Below are positions 1 to 8,840 of a stretch of 64,000 nucleotides of DNA, one piece after another (position 1 is the first letter of the stretch; the number at the start of each line of letters is the position of its first letter). Under the pieces are notes generated by a model. It made no database searches, had not been told where the DNA came from, and saw only the letters and a program-made list of their open reading frames with translations. The stretch lies in NCBI GenBank assembly GCA_002698785.1, contig PAAG01000059.1, forward strand, positions 647,791 to 711,790, given 5' to 3'. The translations under genes were made by a program, and so were the position numbers. The stretch is from Verrucomicrobiales bacterium. Lineage in GTDB: Bacteria; Verrucomicrobiota; Verrucomicrobiia; Verrucomicrobiales; DEV007.

Positions 1-789
1 GCGATCCGCCAAATCGTCAGCGATTTGATAAGCGATCCCTAACCTGATTCCGGCTTTGTAAAAGGCGTTGATTTGAAGTTCATTCGCTCCACATGCAATG
101 GCCGCTCCCTCTGCGGCGAAACCAAACAACTCTCCGGTTTTGCAGCGCGCCACTTCGAGCGCTTGTTTTTTAGAGACAGTCCCCCCGGTCAACTGAGTCA
201 GATCATGTTCCTGCCCCAACAGCATCCGATTCGCGACTCTCGCACTCGCTAAGGCGGACGAGATACAGTTCTCCGGCTTTGCCAGCCGATTTTTCAATAG
301 CACTTCATAAGCGAGGTTGATCATGAAAACCGCCGCCATGTCAACAGATGCTCGAGAATAAACCAAATGAGCACATGGCCGACCTCGCCGCGTTGCTGCG
401 TCATCCATCGACGGTAAATCATCCAATAAAAGCGATGCTGCGTGAGCCAATTCCACCGCACACGCAACAGGAACAGCGGCACCCGTATTTCCAAAAATCT
501 CTGCAGTCGCAAGAGCAACCAGCCCACGCCAACGCTTCCCTCCAGACATACAAGAGTATGTGGCAACCTCGCGAGTCTCAGATTCCGGGAGTGACGAGAA
601 TGTAGATAACAACGAATTATCGATCACTCCACGCGAAGCTTCCATCCAGGAAAGAAACTCTGATTCTTCCCTGATTGAGGTGTCAGAGGCGGCGGCATTT
701 CCAGAGACAGACACGACATAGCAATCGTTTCTTACAAACTTGTCATGCGCAAGAAACTTTAAAGCCAATTCAATCGCAACTTCACCCAT
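1..789 (-). CDS. Polyprenyl diphosphate synthase (GGPP/FPP synthase type), 3' end cut by window edge
   Basis: This is an isoprenoid chain-elongating trans-prenyltransferase that condenses isopentenyl diphosphate with an allylic diphosphate in the cytoplasm. Reading the minus strand from the ATG at 789, 263 codons are open to the window edge. Visible family motifs in order are GGKRWRG (family consensus GGKRxRP), the first aspartate-rich motif DDLPSMDD, a GQEHDL motif, KTGELFGFAAEG, and YQIADDLAD at the window edge, which is the second aspartate-rich region. The start codon shares one base with the stop of the upstream von Willebrand-like gene (TAATG), so translation is probably coupled. About 50 residues precede the usual first helix, so an internal ATG is possible. 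Product chain length cannot be decided from the sequence; carotenoid, quinone or undecaprenyl precursor supply are all possible. Confidence 0.88.
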   Translation of the reverse strand, partial: MGEVAIELALKFLAHDKFVRNDCYVVSVSGNAAASDTSIREESEFLSWMEASRGVIDNSLLSTFSSLPESETREVATYSCMSGGKRWRGLVALATAEIFGNTGAAVPVACAVELAHAASLLLDDLPSMDDAATRRGRPCAHLVYSRASVDMAAVFMINLAYEVLLKNRLAKPENCISSALASARVANRMLLGQEHDLTQLTGGTVSKKQALEVARCKTGELFGFAAEGAAIACGANELQINAFYKAGIRLGIAYQIADDLADR

Positions 790-2579
790 TAGCTCGAAGT
801 GACATTCTGCAAAGCGGCTAATCCGCGCAGAAGCTTCAACTTTCCATGGTTCCGAGAGGTCAATCGACGGAAGTGCCTTTCCTGCTGATCGATCGTTTCT
901 CCTTCGCCCAGAAAAATAACCATGTTCAAAGAAGGATCGTCGAAGCCCTCTTCTTTGTATTCCAGTTTCACAAGATCCTTGATGTGATCCTCTATATCAT
1001 CCGGAGTTACGGGAGGCAAATTGGGCATTCCTGAGGCAGGAGTTCCTCCAGTTCGCCTCGGTGGAGAAACTCCCGTCCGCTGTTGAACAAGACGGTTAAA
1101 ATTCACAACCACTTTGGGCTTCATCCCCTTGTTCCTACGTGCATCGTTTTCCTTCCGCAACCATTCCCTGGTTTTCGCCACAGCATTGTTCCACGCCTTT
1201 TGTGCTGCCGGATTGACTGTTCCGGGAGTTCCTGGCTTTGGAGGATTCTTTTTCATTTCCTCCAGCATCTTTGGAGTGGGAGTTCTCTGAATTCGCTCGT
1301 AGCCACTGGCAATACAAAATATTGAACTCGCATTCCACTCCATCGCCTTCTGAATCGCTTTCGTATAATGAGCCACATCGACAGCCTGGATAGCAAGCTC
1401 TTCACGATCTGTGACAGAGAGTGATGTTCCGTATCGATCTCGCAGGCCCAACTCATCATACGTTCGGTTCAAGGGGTCGAGCCACTCGATCGCTAGACGA
1501 AGATTCGAAGGCAGACCGGGAACCAGCTCTTCTCGAAATGAAACGAGTCTTTTTCCCTGATACAGTAAGATATTAAATTGAGTACCTCGATTGAGATTGG
1601 CGAGCATGATGCCGACTTCATCCTTCACTTTGTCGTACGCATCCATGCCGCCCTTTTCATCCACCAACATCTGAGGAGTCGCATCGATGATGAAAACAAT
1701 CGTTTTCCCTTTCCCGGAAATTCCAAAGAAATTGATACTGGATTCTTCCGTGAACTTCGTTGAAAAACTGTCCCCATTTCCCAAAGGCTGAATTCCGGCC
1801 ATCAGCGAAGGATCAAACATGTTGGTCTGTCGATCGACTTCCGGAATATCGAAACTCGAAGAGGACAGCGAACTGATGATATCGACTGCCTGCGTGGATG
1901 CTGCCGCCGGGGTGATTTCAATATCGGGCTTTGTTATCCGAGGAGTAATTAATTCTGCCTCGCGTTCATGAGTGACCGAGACGACCAACTGCGGCGGCTC
2001 TTGTCTGGGAAGATGAATTGCAACAAGAGAGACGAGAAATAGAACAATTACATGTGCCAGTAGAGCCAAAGCCACTGCGGAGAGTCGATCAGTAGACGAA
2101 GAGCATCTTTGCGCAGGAGGGATCCATTCGGAATCGACAAGCACAAGCTCTCCATCGTAGTCATCCCATTTACTCTTCATCGAACCTCGTTCCACCGAAG
2201 GTGCTGGCGAATTGATTTTCTCCCATTCGGTCTCTGCGAGAGCAGCACCGCCTCCTCGTTCCCGAGTCAGCCTTTCAGGCTCAGGAGGCACGACCTCAAT
2301 CACTCTGCCCTGGCGAGAATCAACAGAAGTCGAATTGTTTTTGTCCCTCTCATTGAGGTCATCAATGGATGCACCCTCGGATACACCTTGAGTGAGAAGG
2401 CGATGAAGACGCACCTTAATGTCAGGAGGCGTCGGATCGTCGGAAGGATCTTCCCGCACGAGTTGTTTCGCCTTTGATAGATCGCCAGCGCGAACCGCCT
2501 CTTCAATCGCAAGAATTCGAATGTCCCAATCCTCCGGGGACTTCTTCAGTTTCTCCGCAATCGACTCGGCTGGGTTCAT
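789..2579 (-). CDS. Membrane-anchored protein with degenerate von Willebrand factor A-like domain
   Basis: 596 residues. The first ~80 residues look helical and TPR-like. One hydrophobic segment at about residues 170-190 (ALALLAHVIVLFLVSLVAIH) is followed by a long C-terminal part. At about residue 290 the stretch KGKTIVFIIDATPQML has the shape of the first strand of a vWA fold, but the metal-binding DxSxS reads DATPQ, so the MIDAS site is not canonical. A later strand (SIFCIASGYERI) and a C-terminal strand (NMVIFLGEGET) fit the same fold, separated by a long proline- and lysine-rich insertion. The family is common in PVC bacteria without an assigned function. It ends on the start codon of the polyprenyl synthase gene, so the two are probably one transcription unit. 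The fold is an inference from strand pattern. Confidence 0.7.
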   Translation of the reverse strand: MNPAESIAEKLKKSPEDWDIRILAIEEAVRAGDLSKAKQLVREDPSDDPTPPDIKVRLHRLLTQGVSEGASIDDLNERDKNNSTSVDSRQGRVIEVVPPEPERLTRERGGGAALAETEWEKINSPAPSVERGSMKSKWDDYDGELVLVDSEWIPPAQRCSSSTDRLSAVALALLAHVIVLFLVSLVAIHLPRQEPPQLVVSVTHEREAELITPRITKPDIEITPAAASTQAVDIISSLSSSSFDIPEVDRQTNMFDPSLMAGIQPLGNGDSFSTKFTEESSINFFGISGKGKTIVFIIDATPQMLVDEKGGMDAYDKVKDEVGIMLANLNRGTQFNILLYQGKRLVSFREELVPGLPSNLRLAIEWLDPLNRTYDELGLRDRYGTSLSVTDREELAIQAVDVAHYTKAIQKAMEWNASSIFCIASGYERIQRTPTPKMLEEMKKNPPKPGTPGTVNPAAQKAWNNAVAKTREWLRKENDARRNKGMKPKVVVNFNRLVQQRTGVSPPRRTGGTPASGMPNLPPVTPDDIEDHIKDLVKLEYKEEGFDDPSLNMVIFLGEGETIDQQERHFRRLTSRNHGKLKLLRGLAALQNVTSS

Positions 2580-2708
2580 TTCATTCCCAAATTAGTGCAG
2601 AAATAGTGCACAATTTCTCCGTCTCTGTCTATTGCGATAGAGAGCCAGAAAAGTGACTTCGAGGACGGCTATTTTCGAAATTCGGCGGAGGATTCTCAGG
2701 AAGCCTTT

Positions 2709-4322
2709 TTACTTCTTCTTGCGCGCCGCTTCGAACTCGTCCGGGGTAAGGACATTAACCTTGTCAGCCCACGTCTCCCATTTGGACTTCAGCTCTTCTG
2801 CTCGTGTCGCCTCAGACTCGATGAGATCTTTTAACTCAGTCCTATCCTCAGAAATGTGATAGAGCTCCCACGGTTTCCGTGCCTGAGCGACGAGCTTCCA
2901 ATCACCTTCACGGATCGCGCGATTTCCTTCATGCTCCCAGTAGAGAGTCCTGGATGAAGTCGTGTTCTCGTGAAAGGTCGGAACAAGGCTGATTCCTTCC
3001 ATCGGCTGAATTGAATTTCCTTTATACTCTTCCGGATATTCCGCCCCTGACAGTTCAACAAAAGTCGGCATCAAATCGATGAGGTGAGCAACCTGGGTCC
3101 GCAACCCGCCCTTTTCTTCAATACCTTTCGGCCAGTGTGCGATGAACGGCGAACTAGTAGCGCCCTCGTGGCTCTCCCGTTTGTACTGCCGGAATGGAAC
3201 ATTGCTGAGATTTGCCCATCCTTGCCCATAGCTGCTCGTCCAGCCTCCCACGCGAGACCAGTCATCGTAATTTTCAACCGTATTCCTCTCGCCCTTGATT
3301 CCAAACATTCCTGTCTCTTTTGTTCCTCCGTTGTCAGAAAGAAAAAGAATCAGCGTATTCTCCAGCTCACCCATTTCTTCTAAATGGTCGACGACCCGCC
3401 CAATGTTCTGGTCGAGCCGGTCCACGATTGCTGCGTAAAGGGCCATCTTGAAATCCATATCGTCCCTTTGCTCATCACTCAGAGAGTCCCACGGAGTGGA
3501 GTCGGCAGGAGATAGAACCGCTTTTTCGTCCACAATTCCCAGTTCGAGAAGTTTCTGGTATCGATTCTTCCGGAATTGCTGCCAGCCATTCTTATATTTC
3601 CCCCGATACTTGGCGAGGTCCTCTGGCTTAGCGTGCAGAGGAAAATGGGGTGCGTTGTAGGCAAGATAAAGAAAGAAGGGTTCGTCATCCTGCTTTCTTA
3701 CTTTGTCGATGAAGTGTAGCGCGTAATCGGTGAAGACATCGGTGGTGTACCATTCTTCTTCCGGCTTCAAATGATTGACGGGAGTCTCGGTCACCGGAAG
3801 AACCAATTCTTCACCAAGGTAGATTTCTGTCTTCGGGACGATTGTGTAATAGCTGTCGATGTAACCTCTTGTTCCGTAGAACTCCTGGAACCCGCGAGCC
3901 GTAGGACAACCCTCGTCCTTCCAACCAAGGTGCCATTTGCCTGTCATGATAGTGTGGTAACCAGCCGAACCGAGAACTTCAGCAAGAGTAACGGCATTGA
4001 AACTGATCCGATCACGATAACCCGGCACCTTCAAGTCTCCCGCCATATGACCGATATCGGCCTGATGTGGATAGAGCCCTGTCAGGATCGATGCACGAGA
4101 AGGACAACATCGGCCAGTGTTGTGGAATTGAGTGAATCGAAGACCATTTGAAGCAAGGCGGTCCAGATTTGGTGTTTCAATTTCTGAACCGAAACACCCT
4201 ATATCCGAGTAGCCCATGTCGTCGGCGAAAAGAACAATGATGTTTGGTCGGGGTGCATCTTCAGCACAAATCCAGAAAGGCCCTACAACAGCGGCCAGAA
4301 CAATGAGAAAACCTCGTTTCAT
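2709..4322 (-). CDS. Exported formylglycine-dependent sulfatase (arylsulfatase family)
   Basis: 537 residues from the ATG at 4322, chosen because it opens a clear signal peptide (MKRGFLIVLAAVVGPFWICA); the longer reading frame back to 4427 has no signal peptide and overlaps the upstream gene. After the signal, NIIVLFADDMGYSD supplies the paired aspartates for calcium, and CCPSR at residues 72-76 is the C-x-P-S-R site in which the first cysteine becomes formylglycine. TGKWHLG and LSDNGG are further conserved sulfatase motifs. It hydrolyses sulfate esters outside the cytoplasm, plausibly on sulfated polysaccharides, though the substrate is not readable from the sequence. Activity needs a formylglycine-generating enzyme or anSME maturase, which is not encoded in this window. 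The protein ends in a lysine-rich tail (AARKKK). Confidence 0.93.
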   Translation of the reverse strand: MKRGFLIVLAAVVGPFWICAEDAPRPNIIVLFADDMGYSDIGCFGSEIETPNLDRLASNGLRFTQFHNTGRCCPSRASILTGLYPHQADIGHMAGDLKVPGYRDRISFNAVTLAEVLGSAGYHTIMTGKWHLGWKDEGCPTARGFQEFYGTRGYIDSYYTIVPKTEIYLGEELVLPVTETPVNHLKPEEEWYTTDVFTDYALHFIDKVRKQDDEPFFLYLAYNAPHFPLHAKPEDLAKYRGKYKNGWQQFRKNRYQKLLELGIVDEKAVLSPADSTPWDSLSDEQRDDMDFKMALYAAIVDRLDQNIGRVVDHLEEMGELENTLILFLSDNGGTKETGMFGIKGERNTVENYDDWSRVGGWTSSYGQGWANLSNVPFRQYKRESHEGATSSPFIAHWPKGIEEKGGLRTQVAHLIDLMPTFVELSGAEYPEEYKGNSIQPMEGISLVPTFHENTTSSRTLYWEHEGNRAIREGDWKLVAQARKPWELYHISEDRTELKDLIESEATRAEELKSKWETWADKVNVLTPDEFEAARKKK

Positions 4323-4407
4323 TGAGTACGATAGTGACGACTCAAGGCAAATACGACAAGGCCTGCCTTTGGAGAATGCCGCGCGAAGTTTGGAGAAAGT
4401 GGACAAA

Positions 4408-5106
4408 CTATTCGGCGCCGACAGCACCCATCAGGTCAGCGGTGAGAAAAGCGAGCCTCTTCCGGGCGGCTCCTTTTTCCCCGCCTGTTTCGCCTGTACC
4501 TTCTCCGTTCACCTCCATAGCAGCAACGAGAGAGGTTGCCCCCGGTTTCAGGTTGAGCTTTTGAGTTATTTTCTTCATCTGAAAACGGACGATACTGACC
4601 TCACGTGACTCTCCGCTGTCACCCAGAGGCACAGTAATATTCTCCGTAACAGGGCTCCCCGTGTGATGCTCAAGGGCAAAGTTGATAAGTAGTGTTTCCC
4701 CATCTTCCGAAACCATCGGATCGACTTCGAAAATCGTTCCCACTTCTCGATTTCGAAACGTGGGAACAAGTCGTTTTACGTCCGGATTCCATTCGAAATC
4801 TTCGATCGCAGGAATCACCTCCACATCCTGAAACTTCGCCCTGGCGCCAATCGTTGCAGTCAGAGGTATACCAAGCACAAATTCCACCTCGCCCGAATCG
4901 ACAAACTTCTTCATCTCTTTCACCGCCTGCGACTGGTCAGGGTTGATGGAAACCTGCTGTTGAATCTCTAGCGCCTTGATCGCGGGGAGCTCATATATTT
5001 CGACCAGGATGCTAATTTGCTGATCTGAATCAGCTCCCGAAACTGACATTCCGGTAAAGAAGGCAAGAAGCGAAACAAGGGTAACAAAAGGAAACAGCCT
5101 GATCAT
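4408..5106 (-). CDS. Exported protein with secretin-like C-terminal segment
   Basis: 232 residues from the ATG at 5106, which gives a signal peptide (MIRLFPFVTLVSLLAFFTGM) ending near SGADSD; the extension to 5133 has no support. The segment from about residue 70 to 165 (ATIGARAKFQDVEVIPAI, then NREVGTIFEVDPMVSEDGE) resembles the beta-strand pattern of the GspD/PilQ secretin domain, as seen in short stand-alone proteins of PVC bacteria, but the protein is far too short to be a full secretin. The C-terminus has a glycine- and glutamate-rich stretch. It lies 85 bases upstream of the sulfatase gene and may share its transcript. Function unknown; the secretin resemblance is moderate. Confidence 0.6.
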   Translation of the reverse strand: MIRLFPFVTLVSLLAFFTGMSVSGADSDQQISILVEIYELPAIKALEIQQQVSINPDQSQAVKEMKKFVDSGEVEFVLGIPLTATIGARAKFQDVEVIPAIEDFEWNPDVKRLVPTFRNREVGTIFEVDPMVSEDGETLLINFALEHHTGSPVTENITVPLGDSGESREVSIVRFQMKKITQKLNLKPGATSLVAAMEVNGEGTGETGGEKGAARKRLAFLTADLMGAVGAE

Positions 5107-5155
5107 GGGGTCGACCGTAGCAAACGTCGCCACTCTTGTGAAGGGTATCTGTGGG

Positions 5156-6607
5156 CTATCTGGAGAGACTTTCTAAATCCACTGGTTCAAGATAGTCTCC
5201 AATCCACTTTCTATCCCAGGTCTTTCCCGATCCCATGGAAGCAAAAGTGTATCGGAAAAAGCGTGCCCGAATGTACTTCGGCGGCCTGTCAGGAAAAGGG
5301 TTCTCCTTGATGAGCCGAAGCGTTGCCTCATCTCCTTGCAGCAACTTCTTCACAAACTCTATGAACCAATCTTCATACCCACGAACCGCGATGCCAGTCG
5401 CCGTCAATGGCACCCTCAGCGGTAGAAACCACATCAGCCAATCGAGACGCAGGTGGTAGGGTGCCACGATAGGAGGAATGCGAATCGGATTCCCTGGTTT
5501 TCCTTTAAACTCGTAGGGAAGCCAATTTTCCTCGGTAGCCCTACGATTTTCCGCAGTGCCTTCAATGATAATCTCATATCGCTCTTTCGTTACACTACCA
5601 AAAGCACCGTAGGTGTTTACGATTCTCCACCGATTGAAACTCGAATTCATGAGTTGGCGTCGCGAACATAAATTCTTCACAACAGGGACACTCAGATACG
5701 CAGTCAGAAGAAAAACGGATATCACGATCACCTCCCAAGCTAGAGGCCGATCTCCCATCCCGGCAGGAATCATCGGCGCAATCCAACTGAACCACACATC
5801 AGGTAACGTAGAGAAAGCGAGAACAACCGTTAGCCAGTTCAGCCAGGAGTAATTCCCAAAAATGATGAGCAACATTTGATGGAATATGATCAGGCCTCCA
5901 GCAATTCCTGCTACCGGCTGGGGAAGAAACAGTCCGAACGGAACGATGATCTGAACAAAATGGCTGAATACTACCCCGCCTCGAAGCGCGACCTTTGGAA
6001 TCAACAAATGAGCGAAACGGCTCAGAGGATTCGGCATTGGCTGGGTCTCGTGGTGATAATAAAGAGCTGTCCGGTCTTTCCACGTACCACCGGCTCGAAT
6101 CTTGATTAAACCTGCCCCCAACTCCACTCGGAACAACATCCAGCGTAACATCAAGATGGGAAGTATCGAAGGTTGAATCCACTCTGGGTCGAGAAATGCA
6201 GCGAAGAACCCAGCCTCTACAAGCATGGTTTCCCAACCGAAGCTGTAAAATCGCTGCCCCACATTGACGATGGATAGATACAAGAAAGCGAGAAACAACC
6301 AAACTGCTACCGGAACACCTACAGGTGCTTTCGCCATGGCTCCGCAAAGAATCGCAATCGACACCAGGATTCCAATCCATGCGACGAGGGCAAAGAATCG
6401 CTCCGAATATCGCCAGTGAAAGATTGAAGGGTGACTAGCAAAATTCGTCTTTCGAAGAAACTCAGGCACCGGCAATAGACCTCTCTCTCCCAACAGAGCC
6501 GGGAACTGATTTCTCGCCACCACGAAGGCAAGGAGGTAGAGCGATGCCAACCCGCGCTCAAACAAGACGCGACCAAACCAAACATCGGACGCTGTCAGAA
6601 ATTCCAT
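5156..6607 (-). CDS. Lipase maturation factor family membrane protein
   Basis: 483 residues from the ATG at 6607, preceded by a purine-rich Shine-Dalgarno-like GGAAGGGGAACG; starts further upstream would run into the divergent gene at 6726. The N-terminal ~350 residues hold many hydrophobic segments (for example WIGILVSIAILCGAMAK and VGVPVAVWLFLAFLYLSI), with the family-typical motifs GQRFYSFGWETMLVEAGF and LRWMLFRVELGAGLIKIR. The C-terminal part is soluble and contains NTYGAFGSVTKERYEI, also typical of LMF1-like proteins. In animals LMF1 helps lipases fold in the ER; the bacterial role is not established. It faces the RraA-like gene head to head. Confidence 0.85.
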   Translation of the reverse strand: MEFLTASDVWFGRVLFERGLASLYLLAFVVARNQFPALLGERGLLPVPEFLRKTNFASHPSIFHWRYSERFFALVAWIGILVSIAILCGAMAKAPVGVPVAVWLFLAFLYLSIVNVGQRFYSFGWETMLVEAGFFAAFLDPEWIQPSILPILMLRWMLFRVELGAGLIKIRAGGTWKDRTALYYHHETQPMPNPLSRFAHLLIPKVALRGGVVFSHFVQIIVPFGLFLPQPVAGIAGGLIIFHQMLLIIFGNYSWLNWLTVVLAFSTLPDVWFSWIAPMIPAGMGDRPLAWEVIVISVFLLTAYLSVPVVKNLCSRRQLMNSSFNRWRIVNTYGAFGSVTKERYEIIIEGTAENRRATEENWLPYEFKGKPGNPIRIPPIVAPYHLRLDWLMWFLPLRVPLTATGIAVRGYEDWFIEFVKKLLQGDEATLRLIKENPFPDRPPKYIRARFFRYTFASMGSGKTWDRKWIGDYLEPVDLESLSR

Positions 6608-6725
6608 CGTTCCCCTTCCAGTTGATCTACGACTTATTCTACCTCGCCAATGCAGTCCTGAAAACGCCACAAAACAGACTTTCTGAAACGATAGTTTTTC
6701 TTTTACACTCCCCAATAGCAGGAAA

Positions 6726-7376
6726 ATGGAAGAAGAAACCATCGAAGTTCTCCAAGGGCTCTACACAGCAGTCGTAGCCGATGTGCTGGACAGCCTCGGC
6801 TATCGCAATCAATGCCTGGGCCCATCCATTATGGCTCTGACTCCGAATCGAACAGTCTGCGGACAGGCATTCACCGCGCTTGCTGAACCCGTCTCCGAAA
6901 TTCCAGAACATCCTTACAAACTGGAAATGGCAGCCATCGACCACATGCAACCGGGGGACGTGTTTGTCGTCGATGCAGGATATGACCGAAACTCAGCCTT
7001 CTGGGGAGAGCTACTTTCCACAGCCTGCCTCGCAAAAGGGGTACGCGGCATCGTGATGAGCGGTTGCACACGAGACCTCTGGGCTCTTGAGAAAATGAAT
7101 TTTCCCGTATTCGGAATTGGAAAAACTCCAGCCGACAGCAAGGGAAGAATAGACGTCACCCGTTTGTGCGAACCTGTCATGATCGACGGAGTGATGATCG
7201 CTACTGGGGACTACATCCTCGGTGATGCAGATGGAGTCGTTGCTATTCCAAAAGCGGCAGCAGAAGATGTGCTCAGACTCGCCGCCGAGAAAATGAGTGG
7301 CGAAAACACTGTCAGAGATGAATTGGCTGCGGGAGCCTCGGTCCAGGAAGTCTTTGCGAAGCACGGAATCCTCTGA
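6726..7376 (+). CDS. RraA-like family protein (aldolase/decarboxylase-type fold)
   Basis: 216 residues, the usual family length. It shows the RraA/HMG-aldolase core: VVADVLDSLG near the N-terminus, GELLSTACLAKGVRGIV around residues 94-110, and the metal and substrate pair R116-D117 in SGCTRD. Known members with this R-D pair are class II pyruvate aldolases (4-hydroxy-4-methyl-2-oxoglutarate aldolase, oxaloacetate decarboxylase); others only bind RNase E. Conservation of the R-D pair favours an enzyme. Its TGA stop overlaps the ATG of the next gene by one base (TGATG), so the two are made together. The partner is an M81 metallopeptidase, suggesting a small catabolic unit. Substrate unknown. 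Confidence 0.86.
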   Translation: MEEETIEVLQGLYTAVVADVLDSLGYRNQCLGPSIMALTPNRTVCGQAFTALAEPVSEIPEHPYKLEMAAIDHMQPGDVFVVDAGYDRNSAFWGELLSTACLAKGVRGIVMSGCTRDLWALEKMNFPVFGIGKTPADSKGRIDVTRLCEPVMIDGVMIATGDYILGDADGVVAIPKAAAEDVLRLAAEKMSGENTVRDELAAGASVQEVFAKHGIL

Positions 7377-8833
7377 TGAACTCCACTGCCGGGAAGAAAA
7401 TATTTCTCGCCGGTCTGTTTCACGAGACACACAGTTTCGTAGATGAAACGACGCCATTGTCTTCTTTCGAAATCCTAAGGGGTAACGAGATCTTTCAATG
7501 CCTGGGAGACGCGTCTCCAATGGGTGGGTTCCTCGAATTCGCGAAAGAGTGTGGATGGGAGATCTCCCTTGGCGTGGACTATCGAGCCATTCCAAGCGGC
7601 ACCGTAGAGGACGAAGTCGTAGAAGCATTCTGGCAGGATATCAGGGAAAACTGGACTTCAGATGCAGACGCGATTTTTCTCGTACTTCATGGGGCGATGG
7701 CTTCTGTATCGACTCCCGATGTCGAAGGAGAGATCCTGAAGCGAATCCGTCAACTTCCTGGAGCGGGCTCGATACCGACCTTCGGCGTTTACGATCTGCA
7801 CGGGAATTTTTCACCGGCGATGGCCGAGTTCAGCACCTGCCTGATCGCCTATCGTGAAAATCCTCACATTGATGCAAGAGAAGCAGCCATTCGATCTGCC
7901 AAACTACTGGAACGAAGCCTTAGTGACAATCAGGTTCCCAAGGTGTCTCTCCGAAATACTGAATTGATCTGGACACCCGAGAGGACGGGAACAACGACAG
8001 ATCCGATGCAAACGCTGGAACGTCTGGCTCGGAACCTCGAAGCGCAGGACTCTTCTGTATGGGCAGCGAATATCACAGCAGGTTTCGCCTACTCGGACAC
8101 GCCTGTTTCTGGAGTCAGTTTTCAGATTGTCGGAACGGGAGATTACGAAAATGTTCTGGATGAGTGGGAGTCTGTATCGGAAAAACTCGACCTGACTGCC
8201 CCGGGAATCGAATTGCTATCCCCTACCGAAGCAATGGAACAACTCGGCAAATCGGACGGGCTAACAGTTCTCACCGAACCAAGCGACAACATAGGAGGAG
8301 GTGCACCGGGTGATGGAACGGGGCTCTTACGCTCTCTGGTGGAGCATGAGGTAGAACAAGCAGCTATCTGCATCAATGACCCAGCAGCCGTTGAAATCCT
8401 CCAAGACGTTGAAATCGGGAATACCTTGACCGTCGCTCTGGGTGGAAAGGGATCACGCCTCGATGCCGGCCCTCTCACATTGGAGATCGAATTAGTTTCG
8501 CGCAGCAGCGGTTCATTCGAACTGGAGGACAAGCAAAGCCACCTCGCTTCCGTTGCCGGTTCCTACTTCTTTATGGGTCCGACCGCGGTCGCGAGGCACA
8601 AGGGCATCACTATCCTACTTACTTCTAACAAAACTCCACCTTTTGATCTGGGACAATGGCGTAGCCAGGGAATCGAGCCCACCGATTTCAAGGTCATTGT
8701 TGCGAAAGCGGCAGTGGCTCATCTGAGAGTTTACGAGCCCATAGCATCTAACGTGATATGGGTCAATACTCCGGGTCCATGCACTCCCGCAATCGATACC
8801 CTACCCTACCGGTTTCGGCAGGGGTCGAGATGA
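7376..8833 (+). CDS. M81 family metallopeptidase (MlrC/microcystinase C-like)
   Basis: 485 residues. The N-terminus FLAGLFHETHSF carries the conserved histidines, LVLHGAMAS (about residue 110) and VYDLHGNFS (about residue 143) follow, and the C-terminal half (DNIGGGAPGDGTGLL) also matches the family. MlrC in sphingomonads completes breakdown of linearised microcystin; most relatives in other bacteria act on unknown peptides or amides. No signal peptide, so cytoplasmic. It starts on the last base of the RraA-like gene and shares its transcript; no mlrA or mlrB homologue is nearby, so microcystin as the substrate is not supported. It converges with the sodium symporter gene, leaving seven bases between the stops. 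Confidence 0.9.
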   Translation: MNSTAGKKIFLAGLFHETHSFVDETTPLSSFEILRGNEIFQCLGDASPMGGFLEFAKECGWEISLGVDYRAIPSGTVEDEVVEAFWQDIRENWTSDADAIFLVLHGAMASVSTPDVEGEILKRIRQLPGAGSIPTFGVYDLHGNFSPAMAEFSTCLIAYRENPHIDAREAAIRSAKLLERSLSDNQVPKVSLRNTELIWTPERTGTTTDPMQTLERLARNLEAQDSSVWAANITAGFAYSDTPVSGVSFQIVGTGDYENVLDEWESVSEKLDLTAPGIELLSPTEAMEQLGKSDGLTVLTEPSDNIGGGAPGDGTGLLRSLVEHEVEQAAICINDPAAVEILQDVEIGNTLTVALGGKGSRLDAGPLTLEIELVSRSSGSFELEDKQSHLASVAGSYFFMGPTAVARHKGITILLTSNKTPPFDLGQWRSQGIEPTDFKVIVAKAAVAHLRVYEPIASNVIWVNTPGPCTPAIDTLPYRFRQGSR

Positions 8834-8840
8834 CTCCCTA

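Noticed and set aside
7376..8833. Microcystin degradation gene cluster
   Set aside because: Only an M81-family protein is present; mlrA, mlrB and mlrD are absent from the neighbourhood.
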